64,000 nucleotides of DNA, from contig CM068545.1 in the NCBI GenBank assembly GCA_035048495.1, forward strand, positions 14,839,702 through 14,903,701, in the 5' to 3' direction. This document shows positions 31,604 to 43,294 of this stretch, one piece after another. How positions within the stretch are numbered: position 1 is the first letter of the stretch; each line of letters begins with the position of its first letter. The position numbers and the translations under genes were made by a program. This DNA comes from Euptelea pleiosperma (lineage: Eukaryota; Streptophyta; Magnoliopsida; Ranunculales; Eupteleaceae). The notes under the pieces are model-generated. The model was not told the origin of the DNA, did not search any database, and was given only the letters and a program-made list of their open reading frames with translations.

Positions 31604-32784
31604 TTTTTCCTTTTGGTTATGAGCTATCAGATTACCTGGATTTTGCTGTAAGAACGTGATCACCAATTATTTTAATTTATTTCTTTCTCAAATTAAAGTT
31701 ATATCTTCACCATTTCTTCCACTTAATTTCAAATTATTGGGCCCGCATTTCACTTTTCTTACCTTGTAAATCATTTTTCTGCCAACCCATTGGCGCATAT
31801 TGAGCGATAACAAGTGTTTGGGTTGCTCCAAGGTGCACACCTTCGGAGATGCAACAGACCCACTTATGATATATAGGTTCACCTCCGAAGCAACAGACCC
31901 ACTTATGATATATAGGTTCACTTGACATGGGGCACATGTACGATCTATCAATGGGGCTCGCAAGCTCTATGATCGGGCTTATATGATATATTAATCCTCG
32001 TTCTCATTAACTTTGTTATTCTGTGGAGCCCATATGATCTATCAACCACCGTTATTATGTGGGGCCCACATGGTTTACATGATCTATCAACTCGTTATTA
32101 TGTGAGACCCACTTAATGTGCGTAGTTCACCTATGATCTATAAACTCTCGATATATGTGGGGCTCATATATATATGATCTATCAATCTCATTTATTATGT
32201 GGGTCTCACATAAATCTACGACAATATGACATTTTTTGTTATACCATGCATCATTCATAATGCACATTCAATTCACACGAATTGAAAAATGTGTATCTTC
32301 ATTTGTAAACCAAACACACGAGAACTAAGACATGCATTTTCGAAAGCATGTTTGGTTGTGTAGAACCAAACGTTGACCAACACATTTAGGTATATGCACA
32401 ATGAAAATGCAGACCTCCAAAACGTGTGTCTTCAATTGAAGGTGCATTACCAAATACAACCTAAGGGGAACATGGACAACATGGACATTGGGGTATGACT
32501 TGGTTGCATTTGGATCACGCCAAGTTGTGCAACTCATGAAGTTACATGCTTATGCGTGCCTTTTGAGATTCACCTCCCCTGAGTCTTCATGGTGCAAGAC
32601 TTCATGAGGCATGATTTATGGGGCCATATCCCCATGGCTATAAAGCAAAAGGCCAATTCAAGAGTTTTTATTGAAATATCCATGACACTTTAATGGTCTC
32701 ATTAAAAGTGAATGGGGAGCTTCGACTTTTGGAACTTCAAGCTGGGTATCCACATCCCATATAATTTTTTTTTTTTACCAAAAA
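31604..32784. repeat. Intergenic DNA with small duplications
   Basis: A 39-bp tandem duplication (GCAACAGACCCACTTATGAT at 31851 and 31890). It is followed at 31930-32215 by a degenerate array of TATGATCTATCAA(C/T) and TGTGGGGCCCACAT motifs about 50-60 bases apart. The rest is unassigned. Confidence 0.6.
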
Positions 32785-32819
32785 AGCCTCCTTTTAGTTT
32801 GAGCACCCACCCCACCCAT

Positions 32820-32856
<37 letters not shown>

Positions 32857-32985
32857 CATCTGGTGGGCTACATAGTCCCTACAATAGTTCAGCACTGTGG
32901 GGCTAAAAGGAGAGAGAGAGAGAGTGTTACAGTAGAGAAAGATAGAGGAGACGGAGAAGGGGTGGGTGCCCAAACTGAGAGATAC
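32785..32985. repeat. Foldback element with CT/GA core
   Basis: The arm TTTAGTTTGAGCACCCACCC...ATTCTCCTCTCTC is complemented by GAGAAGGGGTGGGTGCCCAAACTGA. The CT/CA and GA microsatellites at 32822-32855 and 32912-32927 lie inside the arms. Noncoding. Confidence 0.65.
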
Positions 32986-33603
32986 ATTTTTGTTAAAGCT
33001 CTAAAAAGGGTTGATTGTTAGCCAACTATGAAAATAACTATGGATAGATGTTGGAGATCCTCTAAGTAGGTGATTTTTATATGAAAGTGCTATCCCACAG
33101 GTCATCGGAAAAAAACACAAATTTAATCTGTGGAGCATTTTTACCTGGGGGGCTATGGAGCACCATCTGGCACACTTTTTTGGGCCCCACCGACCCATGA
33201 ATGATTGGATTTGTACTTCATTGGCCTACACAACAACAATTTGGTGATCTGTAGCTATTGGATTCGAACGTTTTTTCATGCCGTTGTTTGCTTAAACGCA
33301 ACAGGCTTCACCGAGGCCCACGGAGACACTCCAAAGCCCAATGGCGGTCACTATATTTCATACTTATCTGTAAATGACCCCCGCAATCAACGTAATCAGG
33401 ATTCGAAACAAAAGGTTCGACTTCCAGTAGGATATAGCCACATGTCAGCCGAGTGTTGGATTCCACCCGATTTTTCAGTTTAAAGGATGAGATCTCCAGC
33501 AAACCGACGAAGTCGATAAAGTCTCTTGGCGCAGAAGAGAAGAAACCAAAACTAAACCCTAAGAACCATAATCCCGTTTTTTTCCCTCTCTCTCCCAGAC
33601 AGC

Positions 33604-33732
33604 ATGGCGGATTTCGAGAGGCAGGTGAAGGAGAGAGCGAAGGAGCTCAAGTTCTTCTTCAAGAAAGGTGCGAAGATCGTCGGAGATTCTTGCAAGAAAG
33701 GCTGGTACAAGGTCAGACACATCAGGGGTTGA
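33604..33732 (+). CDS. Small basic protein, 42 residues, unrecognised family
   Basis: The frame starts MADFERQVKERAKELKFFF, continues KKGAKIVGDSCKKGWYKV and ends RHIRG before TGA. It is strongly basic and amphipathic, with clean plant codon use. A CT-rich leader with TTTTCCCTCTCTCTCCCAG lies just upstream. I do not recognise the family, although the text is not random-looking: Lys/Glu heptads, one Cys and one Trp. The AAG|GTCAG near the end could instead be a splice donor leading to a further exon. Could be a genuine micro-protein gene or the first exon of a larger one. Confidence 0.5.
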   Translation: MADFERQVKERAKELKFFFKKGAKIVGDSCKKGWYKVRHIRG

Positions 33733-34563
33733 TCTAATCGATCTGGAGTGATCTAAAAGTCTAGTTTTCTATGGATTTCATGTAAATCTCAATTATTATT
33801 CTGTTTTTTTTTTTTTTGACCTTTTTAATCTACTCTTCAGAGTGCTTGTTTTTGTTTTCTACTTCTCCTGGCTTGATTTTATCTTCATTCTCAGATCTGT
33901 TTGAGCTTCTTTATTTGTTAACGTGAATCTCTACTTAGTTTTTCTGTGTTTGGTTTCACTAGATCACTGTGGTTATTATTATGGGTTGGCATCCCATCAT
34001 GGATTATGAGGCTTCACCCCCTTTTAAAACTAATCTATGGAAGCTGCTATGGATCTAGGCTATTTAGCACTGTTGCATGGGTTGATTCAACGAAATATAT
34101 TGATTAGTGATTCTTAACCATCCGATTGATGGACTTCTTTTATGAACTGTATTTGAAATATAAAGTATTTAAGCGAAATGGTTTAGAATTAGATCATTAG
34201 AGGTGTTGGTGTTCTGTGTTTCCGACTTCCGAGTTCCAACAACAAAGGTAAGCGGATCAGTAGGTGAAGGCGGGCGGGTTTCGAAAACCGGGTACCTTAC
34301 CAACTTAGCTACTGGGTACCTTCAAAAGCGTTGGCCAGAACGCATCAGGGAAGGTTGGTATGCCACCTCAAAAGTGTGTCCCACCAAATTAACGGTTCAG
34401 ATTTGATGATTTGATTAATTGAGTGTGGGTCGAAGAGCCTCTGCTCGACAATCATGTTTTCATGCCACCTCAAAAGTGTATCCCACCAAATTAACGGTTC
34501 AGATTTGATGATTTGATTAATTGAGTGTGGGGAGCAGAGCCATCTGGGCCCACTGACCACATG
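33733..34563. repeat. Intergenic or intronic DNA with a 69-bp direct repeat
   Basis: ATGCCACCTCAAAAGTGT begins two 69-bp copies at 34360-34428 and 34462-34530 that differ at one position; period 102. Nothing else recognised. Confidence 0.75.
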
Positions 34564-34937
34564 GATGTAACGAGGTATACGTGAGATTGTTTTCAAATGG
34601 GAAGCGTATTTTTTTGTTGCTCACCGCCGCCATCTGGGCCCACTGACCGCATGGATGTTTAAGCCCACCCATTCATACCAAAAGTCAGCTTATTTGATGA
34701 TTTTTAGCCGTTGGTTTTAGTACTAAAAAAAATGGCTGAATTCAACGGTTATAAGCACGCCTTGAAAAGTACTAAACTCTAATGGCTAGAGATTACCAAT
34801 CAGGGTGATTTTTTGGTGTATATCCACATAAGGGTGGGATAAACATCAATGGGGTCAGTGGGACCAGATGACAGCTGTGAGTAAGAAAAATCGTGCTTCT
34901 GCATTTAAAAAAAGTTTCAGGAATACCTTGTTACATC
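34564..34937. mobile_element. MITE-like element, family B, copy 2
   Basis: Starts GATGTAACGAGGTATACGTG and ends CCTTGTTACATC. Internal landmarks CATCTGGGCCCACTGACCGC and its complement CAGTGGGACCAGATGACAGC are shared with copy 1. Confidence 0.78.
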
Positions 34938-35011
34938 TTTTTCCAAATTAAAAACAAAGTTGGCAGGGTACATGTCGTTGTCAAAAATAAAATAAAATTC
35001 AAAAGTAAAAA

Positions 35012-35667
35012 GATGTAACAAGGTATACCTGATGCTTTTAGGCGTGAGTAAGCGTCATTTTTTTTTGCTCACCGCTTTCATCTGGGCCCACCGACCGCAT
35101 GGATGTTATACATCAAAAATCATAGTGATTGGTGGTTTCTAATCATCAGATTTTAACTTTGTACGGAGTGGTTCTAGCCGATTTTTGGTATGTATATCCA
35201 CCAAGAGGTGGCTAAAGCCGCTAAACATCCATGCGATTAGTAGGCCTAGAGGGCAGCATTGAGTAGAAAAAATGGCGCTACCTGACGCCAAAAAGCAGAG
35301 TAAAAATTGCCTGGCCACCTACAATATAAGCCACGTGGCAATTTATTAGAGGGTACTGGCTGTATAGATGTTTGGCCAATCCCTAGGTGGACCTACGAAT
35401 CTAAAATCAATCTGATCAGTGATTTCTAAGCGTTAGTTGAAGTCATTTTCATTTCTTGATTTTAACCGTAGGAATTTGAGCATTTTTTCCGTACAAGATC
35501 CGAAGGTTTGAAATCACTAATCAGGCTGATTTTTGGTTTGTAGTCCACTTATGGATTGGTCAAACATTTATACGGCCAGTGTCCTCTATTAAATTGCCAC
35601 GTGGCTTATATTGTGGATGGTCAGGCAAGTCTTACTCCAAAAAGCATCAGGTATAGCTTGTTACATG
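35012..35667. mobile_element. Nested family B and family A inverted-repeat elements
   Basis: Outer ends are GATGTAACAAGGTATACCTG and the complement of CAGGTATAGCTTGTTACAT. A family B unit occupies about 35040-35290. A family A unit (AATATAAGCCACGTGGCAAT and its complement, 35320-35625) fills the rest. The inverted arms extend beyond family A into the outer unit, so the compound is layered. Confidence 0.7.
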
Positions 35668-36384
35668 ATTTTCCATTAAAAAATTAAGAACATGGTACAT
35701 GTGGATGCAAAACCTCTACCAAAGAAGTGTATCTTGTGCAACTTGCCAAGTGTGGAGGGTCCATGGGCATGAACTTATTTGTCTGCTGGCCAGAATGGTC
35801 TTGGGCTTCTGAGATCCTTCCCGGTTGTTGAAATGTCTGATATCTGGGTTGAGAAGGATATTCAAGTGGTACTCCCCTTACTTTATTTCTTCTTGCCTGT
35901 CCTGTTCCCTACCTAAATGCATTTGATAAGCCATGTTAATACTTAAATATAGCCTCTCTCTTAGTTTTTTGGCTGAGGAAGAATGTTCCTCCTCCTCCTT
36001 GGTTCTCTCATTAGAATCTCTTTGAAAATTTTGATTTCCCTTAATCAATTAAGATTTCATAGTATTTATATTTCAGTTATACTTACACGTGGATGGTTGT
36101 GATTTACTATATTTTATACAAGGCTTGTGGGTCCACTGAGTCTGATAATCCTTTATACATTTTTTTTTGGTTTTAGTGTCCCTCTCAATTTTATTTTTGT
36201 TTAGTGCCCCTCAAATTTTCTTTTAGTTCTATTGTGCCCCCTGAACAAAATCCTTGGCTCCGTCCATGGCTACAAGGACACAGATTTCTTCTGTATCATA
36301 CCTTCCCACTTTCCTGGAGTCTTCATTTCCCTTGTTTTTCTGAAGAACGGTTCAGATTTGCTTGATTGGCTTTCTGACTCTTTC

Positions 36385-36758
36385 TAACAAGATATACCTG
36401 ATGTTTTTTGGCGCGAGGAAGCCCGATTTTTGTTACTCACAGCTGCCATCTGGGTCCACTGACCCCATGAATGTTTAGCCCACCCCTTGGTATACATTCA
36501 TACTAAAAATCAGCTTGTTTGATGATTTTTAGCCGTTGGTTTTAATATTGAAGAAGGTTGAATCCAATGGCTAGAATCACGCCTTAAAAAGAACTAAAAT
36601 CTAATGGCTAGAGATTATCAATCGGTGTGATTTTTTATGTGTATATCTCTACAAAGGGGTGGGATGAACATCCATGTGGTCAGTGGGCCCAGAATGGTAA
36701 CGGTAACAAAACCATGCTTCCTCGGGCCAAAAACCGCGAGGTATACCTTGTTACGTCT
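36385..36758. mobile_element. MITE-like element, family B, copy 4
   Basis: Starts TAACAAGATATACCTGATG and ends AGGTATACCTTGTTACGTC. Has GCTGCCATCTGGGTCCACTG and, near the right end, GTGGTCAGTGGGCCCAGAAT. Confidence 0.75.
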
Positions 36759-37104
36759 TTTTGCCTCTAACTTGCCGTACTCGGCACAAAGTTCTCTAGA
36801 GCCACAGATATAAAAGAGTTGTTGAGTTCAAATATGTGGATTTGTTCCTCAGTAAGCTGTAGACCATGGGTTAGTAACCTAGACAGATATCGATTGAGTC
36901 CTGAACCATGGTTTCTCTCTTTGTCGCGTCAAGGAGCTTTTGGTCCTTTACGTCTGCAATCGGTGTCCAACCATGCGTACATGCTGCTGTCTAGCAGAGG
37001 TGTCTACCTCAGTCTACATTACACATATTTGTTCACATTGTAAATGAATTGTTGGTTGATGGTAGATTTGACACATTATACAGTTTACCCCTGATTTTCC
37101 TTAG

Positions 37105-37448
37105 GGTCAGGCCTTTTTTGACCGGCTCCCGTTACAGGACACAATATGAGCCATGTGGAACATTCTTAGAGGACTCTGACCGTATGGATGTTTGGCCAAT
37201 CCCTAGGTAGACTTACAAACCAAAAATCAGCCTGAATAGTGATTTCTAGGGTTGATCTCAACTGTGGGAATTTGAGCATTACTTTAGGTACAAAGATCCA
37301 AAGGTTTGAAATCACTAATCAAGCTGATTATTGGTTTGTAGATCCAACTAGGGATTGGACAAACATCCATACGGTCAGAGCCCTCTAAAAGTGTGCCACA
37401 TGGCTCATATTGTGTCCTGTAATGGAAGTCGGTCAAAAAGGCCGGTCC
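37105..37448. mobile_element. MITE-like element, family A, intact copy
   Basis: Inverted arms start GGTCAGGCCTTTTTTGACCGG on the left and, complemented, GGACCGGCCTTTTTGACCGA on the right. They then share ACAGGACACAATATGAGCCA and continue to a short centre near 37275. Arms are about 160 bases. No coding capacity. Confidence 0.75.
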
Positions 37449-38889
37449 GTGGAGCCCAACCCTTTTCCTTATAGACCTTTTTTTAAGGCAAATTTTGGAT
37501 AACCCGTCGAATTGTCTCATTATCCCCTAATTTCTTATCTTTCCCCACGCATTTTTTATATTCTCTAATTGACCCCCAACCCCATTGAAATATATATCTA
37601 AATCCCCCCCCCCCCCAACTTCGGTAGAGAAAAATTGTTCTCCGCAATAGGCACCAGTGGAGAAAAGCTTTGACAAGTTAGAGAGCGGAGGCACCTCTCG
37701 TTCCGCAAGTACTCGTCGTTGTTCGAACTTAACATGCAGTCCGAATAATCAATTTAAAGACCATGACCGAGACTGCACGAGAAACAAAGCCCCAATGTAT
37801 CGTTCCAGCGAGATTACTAGAGATTCTTGAATTATTCATAAAGTGTCCTTAACTTACTTTTTAATTTACTTTAGTTAACATGTTCATGACAAGACTGAGT
37901 TTATGGATCAATCTCAACAATATTTCTAGCTAAGTCTCGAGCACATTCCAAGTTTTTCAGACATTACTTGGCATCCTCGTTTGCTTTATTAGTGGTTCCT
38001 AATATTGATGGTAATAGTTGAGGAGAAGGCATGTTAATTAAAGAAATAAAAGAGACAAAGTAGGTATTTTATATTTTTAGGTGGGGGAAGATGAAAGAAA
38101 ACATATGGGATATAGATGTCATTTTATTTTATGTTTAAGTGGGAGATAACAAGAGAAATGGAAGGGGTATCCAAAATTGTCCTTTTTTTTATCTTTCATA
38201 AAAATTAATGAAAGTAAATGAATGTTCTATATAATAATCAAACATGAAAACATGTTTGATTAATAGAAACGAAAAGGAAAAAACTTGAAAACCTCTTTTA
38301 TCTAACTAAAAAGACATTGATGATGCCCCGGCCATCTCATAGATTTGAACTGTTAGATCAAGTCTCCCACCGCACAACGACCAACCATGTGACGATTGCA
38401 TAACCGACCATCAAGACTAGTAAAGAGCTAGAAATTAACATGTCTAGTAACGGGTCTATAAAATCCCAAATTCCAAAAAAGTAGCAGTGTACCTTGTAGG
38501 GACTCAAATTGAATTTGGGCTTGTTGTATCTTGGAGATAGTGTTGAGGGCAGCACCACCTAGCCACTAGAGCTGTCTCACATTGAGCCTAGGGTCAATAG
38601 ATTCATTATTTTGTGAATATTGTTACCTTGTTTATTCTAGGGAAATCGGAATAACCTCACGTAGGTTACCCCTTTTCCTATGGAAAACTAAAAGGGTTGA
38701 ACACTTAAAGTAGTTTACCTCGATCTAACGTTGTTCTAACGTAGGAGCAGTGATCAAAACTTGCACATGGGACTGGCCGACCCTACTTGCATGTTCGGCA
38801 CATTTTGCCCCAGATTTTGAACTGTATTGTAGCTTAGTTTTGAAGGCCTCATATCTAAAATAGGTCTGGCATAAAACTAACGCGATGCA
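37449..38889. other. Intergenic DNA, nothing recognised
   Basis: Contains a poly-C run near 37606. Short frames only; no family resemblance. Confidence 0.4.
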
Positions 38890-39512
38890 TGTGCATCTTA
38901 CACGTGACACACTCTTTGAGATCACTAACTGTATGAATGTTTGGCCCATCCCTAAGTGGACCTACATGCAAAAAATCAGCTTGATTAGTGATTTCTATGC
39001 ATTCAATTGGAGTCATATTTAATGGGTTGATTGTTGACCGTATATTTTGAGCATTATTTTGGGTACAAAGATCCAAAGTTTTAAAATCACTGAATAACAT
39101 GGGAAGTAATTAACATGTAATCTAAGGGTAGTATTAAAGTTTAGGAAGAGAACTCATTAATGAGCTTTTGTAGTCTAGCAATGGGGTAGAACTTTGACGA
39201 TAAGGGACCACAATATGAGCCTCGTGGCATACTCTTAGAGACCACTAACCGTATGGATCTTTGGACCATCCTTAGTTGGATCTACCTACCAATATTTACC
39301 TTGATTAGTAATTTCCATCCATTAGATTTGAGTTATGTTCATGATTTATTTTTAACTATAGATTTTGAGCATTATTTGAGATATTCAAATCCAAGGGTTA
39401 GAAATCCCTAATCAGGCTGATTTTTGGTATGTAGGTCTACCTATGCATGGAACAAACATCCATATGATCAGTGTCCTTTAAGAGTGTTCCATGTGGCTCA
39501 CACTTGGTCCCC
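38890..39512. repeat. Two family A elements (one half, one full)
   Basis: A left half at about 38900-39100 (CTAACTGTATGAATGTTTGG, AAAATCAGCTTGATTAGTG) lacks its right arm. A full copy at about 39206-39512 runs from GGGACCACAATATGAGCC to GTGGCTCACACTTGGTCCCC. Confidence 0.65.
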
Positions 39513-40821
39513 CTCATAATCCTACTTATTTTTTTTTTAAATAGACTTGCAAAAGTCAGGAGAATTTTTATATTTGTTTTTGGAAGACATGCAACTTGTA
39601 GGTGACGTGTGCACTAAATGATAAAGCATCCTGCTAAGTGGATAATCTTAAGAATACAAATGAAGAATAGTAAGGATATTTTTTTAGAAAAATAAGGGTA
39701 TTTTTGAGATTTCTTCCATTTATAACGCAAGAACGGACTTCTCCCTTTAATAATAGAATAGATGTAAGTTCAACATTGAGCCCATTCGGGCAAAAACATA
39801 GACATATGGCCAAGCTTGGCCCTGGCTTGTGTGGACCACCTTGGACTAGTCCAGGCTTGTGTCCACGTCCTTAGGTCTTTGGCTGAAGCTTGGGTTGATC
39901 ACAACACGGCCCATTAATTGATTTTTCCAACGAGTTTTTAACCCTTTTGGGTATATTTCACATTTGACAGGAATGCTTTTATAGGTTAGGACAATTTTTT
40001 TAGTGGGGTATTTTTGTCAAATATGAAAAATATTAGCTCAGAGAGGTTAAAAAGCTTATTAAATAAATTAATTTACATATATTTTTTCTCAAAAACAATC
40101 TAATAGTATTATAGTACTTAAAAAAATATAATCTAATGGAAGGCCCACACCCACTAAATTGCACCTTTTTTTTCATTTAGTGGTGATTCTGTGTTGCGGC
40201 ATTATGAAGTGTTCTCATAGTTCCTTGTATCTATATTATAAGTGACAGTGGTTGTCTCCCCACATACCCTCTCTTATAGGCTTCAACAATGAAGGGCCAG
40301 GATCTTATCCCCCAAATGGACTATGGATCTCAGCAACTCACACCCAATTTTGGCAAATGATATGTCGAGGAGTGCCGTCGGCACATGCCACTCATTGGTC
40401 TTATACAAGCCACACCATTGATGGAATTACTCAGTAACATTTGTAGCTTGCATAAAGCCCAATGTATACTTTTGTCCAATGAGAGGAAGACAGTGGTGCA
40501 TGCAACAAAGAATGACCATATTTTTTTTTTGAGTCTTGCTACTCGCAAATAACCAGACAAAAATATGTCGTTGGATTCAAGAGATCAACGGTCCAAGTGG
40601 CAACAACTATTTAACTCTTTGCAGTTGTTGCCTTGTGGACCATGGATCTCTTGAATACAATGGTCAATGCCCTCATCAAGATGTATTTTTGTCCAGTGAT
40701 CCGTGGGGTAGTTGTCTTTTTTTCTTCTTCAAAGGATGTTTACTTGTCATGTTAATTGTTGCAATTAAGGAGTGTATCTCACTTTAAATGTACTAGGGAC
40801 GGCATTGCACTGAGTGATTGT
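39513..40821. repeat. Intergenic DNA with a foldback at 40545-40725
   Basis: GGATTCAAGAGATCAACGGT at about 40567 pairs with GGACCATGGATCTCTTGAAT at about 40638. Arms extend outward through ACAAAAATATG/ATGTATTTTTGT. The remainder, including a poly-T run and a TTGTGTGGACCACCTTGG-rich stretch near 39815, is unassigned. Confidence 0.5.
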
Positions 40822-41115
40822 AGGGACCTCATCTATGAGCCACGTGGCACACTCTTAGAAACCACTGACCCTATAGATGTTTGGCCCATCTCTAACTGGA
40901 CTTACATACCAAAATTCAGCCTGATTAGTAATGTCTAACTGTTGGATTATATTATTCTTCATGGTTTATTGTTAATTGTGGATTTCGAGCATTATTTGGA
41001 CCGGGTATTCAGATCCAAAGGTTAGAAATCACTAATTAGGCTGATTTTTGATATGTAAGTCTACTTATGAATGGACCAAACATAGAGTGTGCCACATGGC
41101 TCACACACTATCGTC
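40822..41115. mobile_element. MITE-like element, family A
   Basis: TATGAGCCACGTGGCACACT on the left and AGAGTGTGCCACATGGCTCA on the right. GATTAGTAATGTCTAAC and ATCACTAATTAGGCTGAT mark the inner arms. Confidence 0.7.
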
Positions 41116-41555
41116 CGTCATCAACGTTGATGATGGATCCATTTAGAGTGATAGCAAGAGGATTGAAGGGGTTACTTCTTCTCCTCTTTCCCCACCTCTC
41201 TATTCGTCCTCTCCCTTCTACAGACTCCACAACACATCCAGTGGATCTGCTACACATGTACTAAGGGAGATATTCCAAAAGTGATGTGGATCCCACCTCA
41301 AGATGTGGAGAAGAATCTTTTTGATCCTGGCAATCTTTTATCCAGCGTCCTAGCATCATCATTTACACGCCACCTGTCCTGGGTTAAGTTGGCTCTTAAC
41401 AGTCTGTGTGTGGCAGTTTACTATGGATCATTGATCTCAAATAGTTGGCAAGTCGACCACAAAATCATGAAATCGTGGCAGATCTGTACTCAAAACTGCA
41501 AAATCGTAACTAAGAGTAGGACCGCTGTCCTATCTCCGTAACAAAACTTCTGTGA

Positions 41556-41862
41556 CCAACCAACAATACGAGCCACATGGCACATTATTAGAGGGCGCTG
41601 ACCGTATGGATGTTTGGGCGCCAGTCCCTCGGTGGACCTGCAAACGAAAAAGCAGCCTGATTAGCGATTTAGGACCTTTGCACCCAAATCGCTCAATAAT
41701 GCTCAAATTCCTACGGTTAAAATCAACCCATGAAAACAACTTCAATCCAACACTTAGAAATCATTGATTAGGCTGATTTTTGGTTTGCAGGTCCACCTAG
41801 GGACTAGCCAAACATCCATACCGTCAGTGTCCTTAAGAGTATGCCATGTGGCTCCAATTGGA
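41556..41862. mobile_element. MITE-like element, family A, upstream of SDE5
   Basis: Left ACAATACGAGCCACATGGCA, right TATGCCATGTGGCTCCAATT, with TGACCGTATGGATGTTTGG and its complement CCATACCGTCAG between. Lies about 1.3 kb before the SDE5 TATA box. Confidence 0.7.
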
Positions 41863-42129
41863 GGATAATGATGTCATAAAAATGTAATTGACATAATTAT
41901 ATTTTTTAAATTTAAAATTGAAAGAATGTCATTCATAGGGGTACGGCGTCGCGTGGACTGCAACGTGGCCACAAAATGTTTATTGGCAAATATTTGGCGA
42001 TCAAATGTTTGCAACGACAAACATTTGTTGAGAAAATATTCATAGGAAGGGGAGAACTGTTGGGGAAGACCAATGGGGGGGTGAGAGAGTCATTTTGTCT
42101 ATGGTTTGCAGCCGTTTGCAGTCACTCTT

Positions 42130-42544
42130 TGGGTGCTTGATAGCACTACAAATGTTTGCGGCATTTGCGTGTGTTTGGTGACGCAGCATCCAACAAATAT
42201 TTGCATTATACCACATAATTTGTTGCCTAAGAATGGTCTAATGTTTGTAGCTAAAAAGTGACTGCAAATAGTTGTAAACAATAGGCAAATGTCTCTCTCA
42301 TCCCCTTGGTTTTCTCCAATAGCTCTCCCCTCCCCAACTACACAAATATTTTTCCAACAAATGTTTGCAATGAATATTTGCCTACATGCATTTTCCTGCA
42401 AAAATATGGAGGATGGCAAGCAAGGCATTGGTTGGCAAAAATAATTTGGTCTAAAGCAAATATTTGTTAGATATTTGACCACCAAGCACATGCAAACCCC
42501 GCAAATGTTTGTGTGTAAACATTTGTAGTGTTACCAAGCAAGGC
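42130..42544. mobile_element. MITE with 30-bp terminal inverted repeats
   Basis: The left end GGGTGCTTGATAGCACTACA matches the complement of the right end ACATTTGTAGTGTTACCAAG, and AAATGTTTGC/GCAAATGTTT motifs recur inside. A possible 3-bp duplication CTT would fit a PIF/Harbinger-type element, but the ends are not exact. Confidence 0.65.
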
Positions 42545-42605
42545 CTTTGCCGTTTCCAATGTAACAAGTTCCAGCCCAATAATACTCCTCCACCTAACCC
42601 CAAAT

Positions 42606-42790
42606 GTTAGGCGGAGATGGCCAGGACCATGCCTCAAGAAGCAGAGGTCTTGAGTTCTAGTCCCCCTTGGGGCCTCCCTTGGGATTTATCCCAGTACACC
42701 TGGTACGTGTGGAAGGGGTGACAAGTGCCCTACTCTGCCACCTAGTAGAAAAGTTATGTTTCTTTAACCACTCTATTTAAAAAACATTTT
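42606..42790 (+). mobile_element. Probable tRNA-derived SINE
   Basis: GAGATGGCCAGGACCATGCC (A-box-like), then GCAGAGGTCTTGAGTTCTAG and TCCCC (B-box-like, GGTTCGANTCC type), a roughly 100-base tail region and an A-rich end (TTTAAAAAACA). Size and order fit a plant SINE. No flanking duplication was identified. Confidence 0.5.
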
Positions 42791-43144
42791 GCTAAAGGAA
42801 GAAGAACAACACGTGTTCGTGCGTGGCCCGCTGTTGACAATGGCATTTGCTACGTCAGCGTCCAAATGGCAAGAAAACTTGGTGGTGGTGCAGTGAACAT
42901 GTCTAGAACAACACACCAGAGTGGTTCTTCATATTTTAGGACCATTGCATCAAATGACCAAATTACCCTTACGCCGTAAATAGACGACAAAAAAGACAGA
43001 AGAGGAGGTTTCCACGAAGCAAATCAGAACGAGGAGGAGAGACGAAAGAGCGCGAAAAGTTTACGGGCTTATTTATTTATGGTTTATTATATTTTATACA
43101 TATTTTTAGCTTTGATGATTCTCTCACTCTCCACAAAGCAACTC

Positions 43145-43152
43145 TATAAATA
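43145..43152 (+). promoter_or_regulatory. TATA box of SDE5-like gene
   Basis: TATAAATA, followed about 40-100 bases later by a GA-rich leader (GAGAGAGAGAGACGAAGAG) typical of plant 5' UTRs. The leader ends at a good donor, TTTCAA|GTAAGG, at 43294/43295, leaving a 1.3-kb intron inside the 5' UTR before the coding exon acceptor at 44632. Confidence 0.65.
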
Positions 43153-43294
43153 CCTGAAAGACATCCCTACTCCATCATTTCTCTCTCATTCCGTTTCCTT
43201 CCAAGCGAAACAGAGAGAGAGAGAAAGATAGAGAGAGAGAGAGACGAAGAGATTCCATCGCTCCCAGGGTCGCCCCTTAAAACCCTAGTTTCAA

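Noticed and set aside
41943..42560. CRISPR-like array of AAATGTTTGC motifs
   Set aside because: Spacing is irregular, both orientations occur, and the motifs lie in or beside a MITE in plant DNA.
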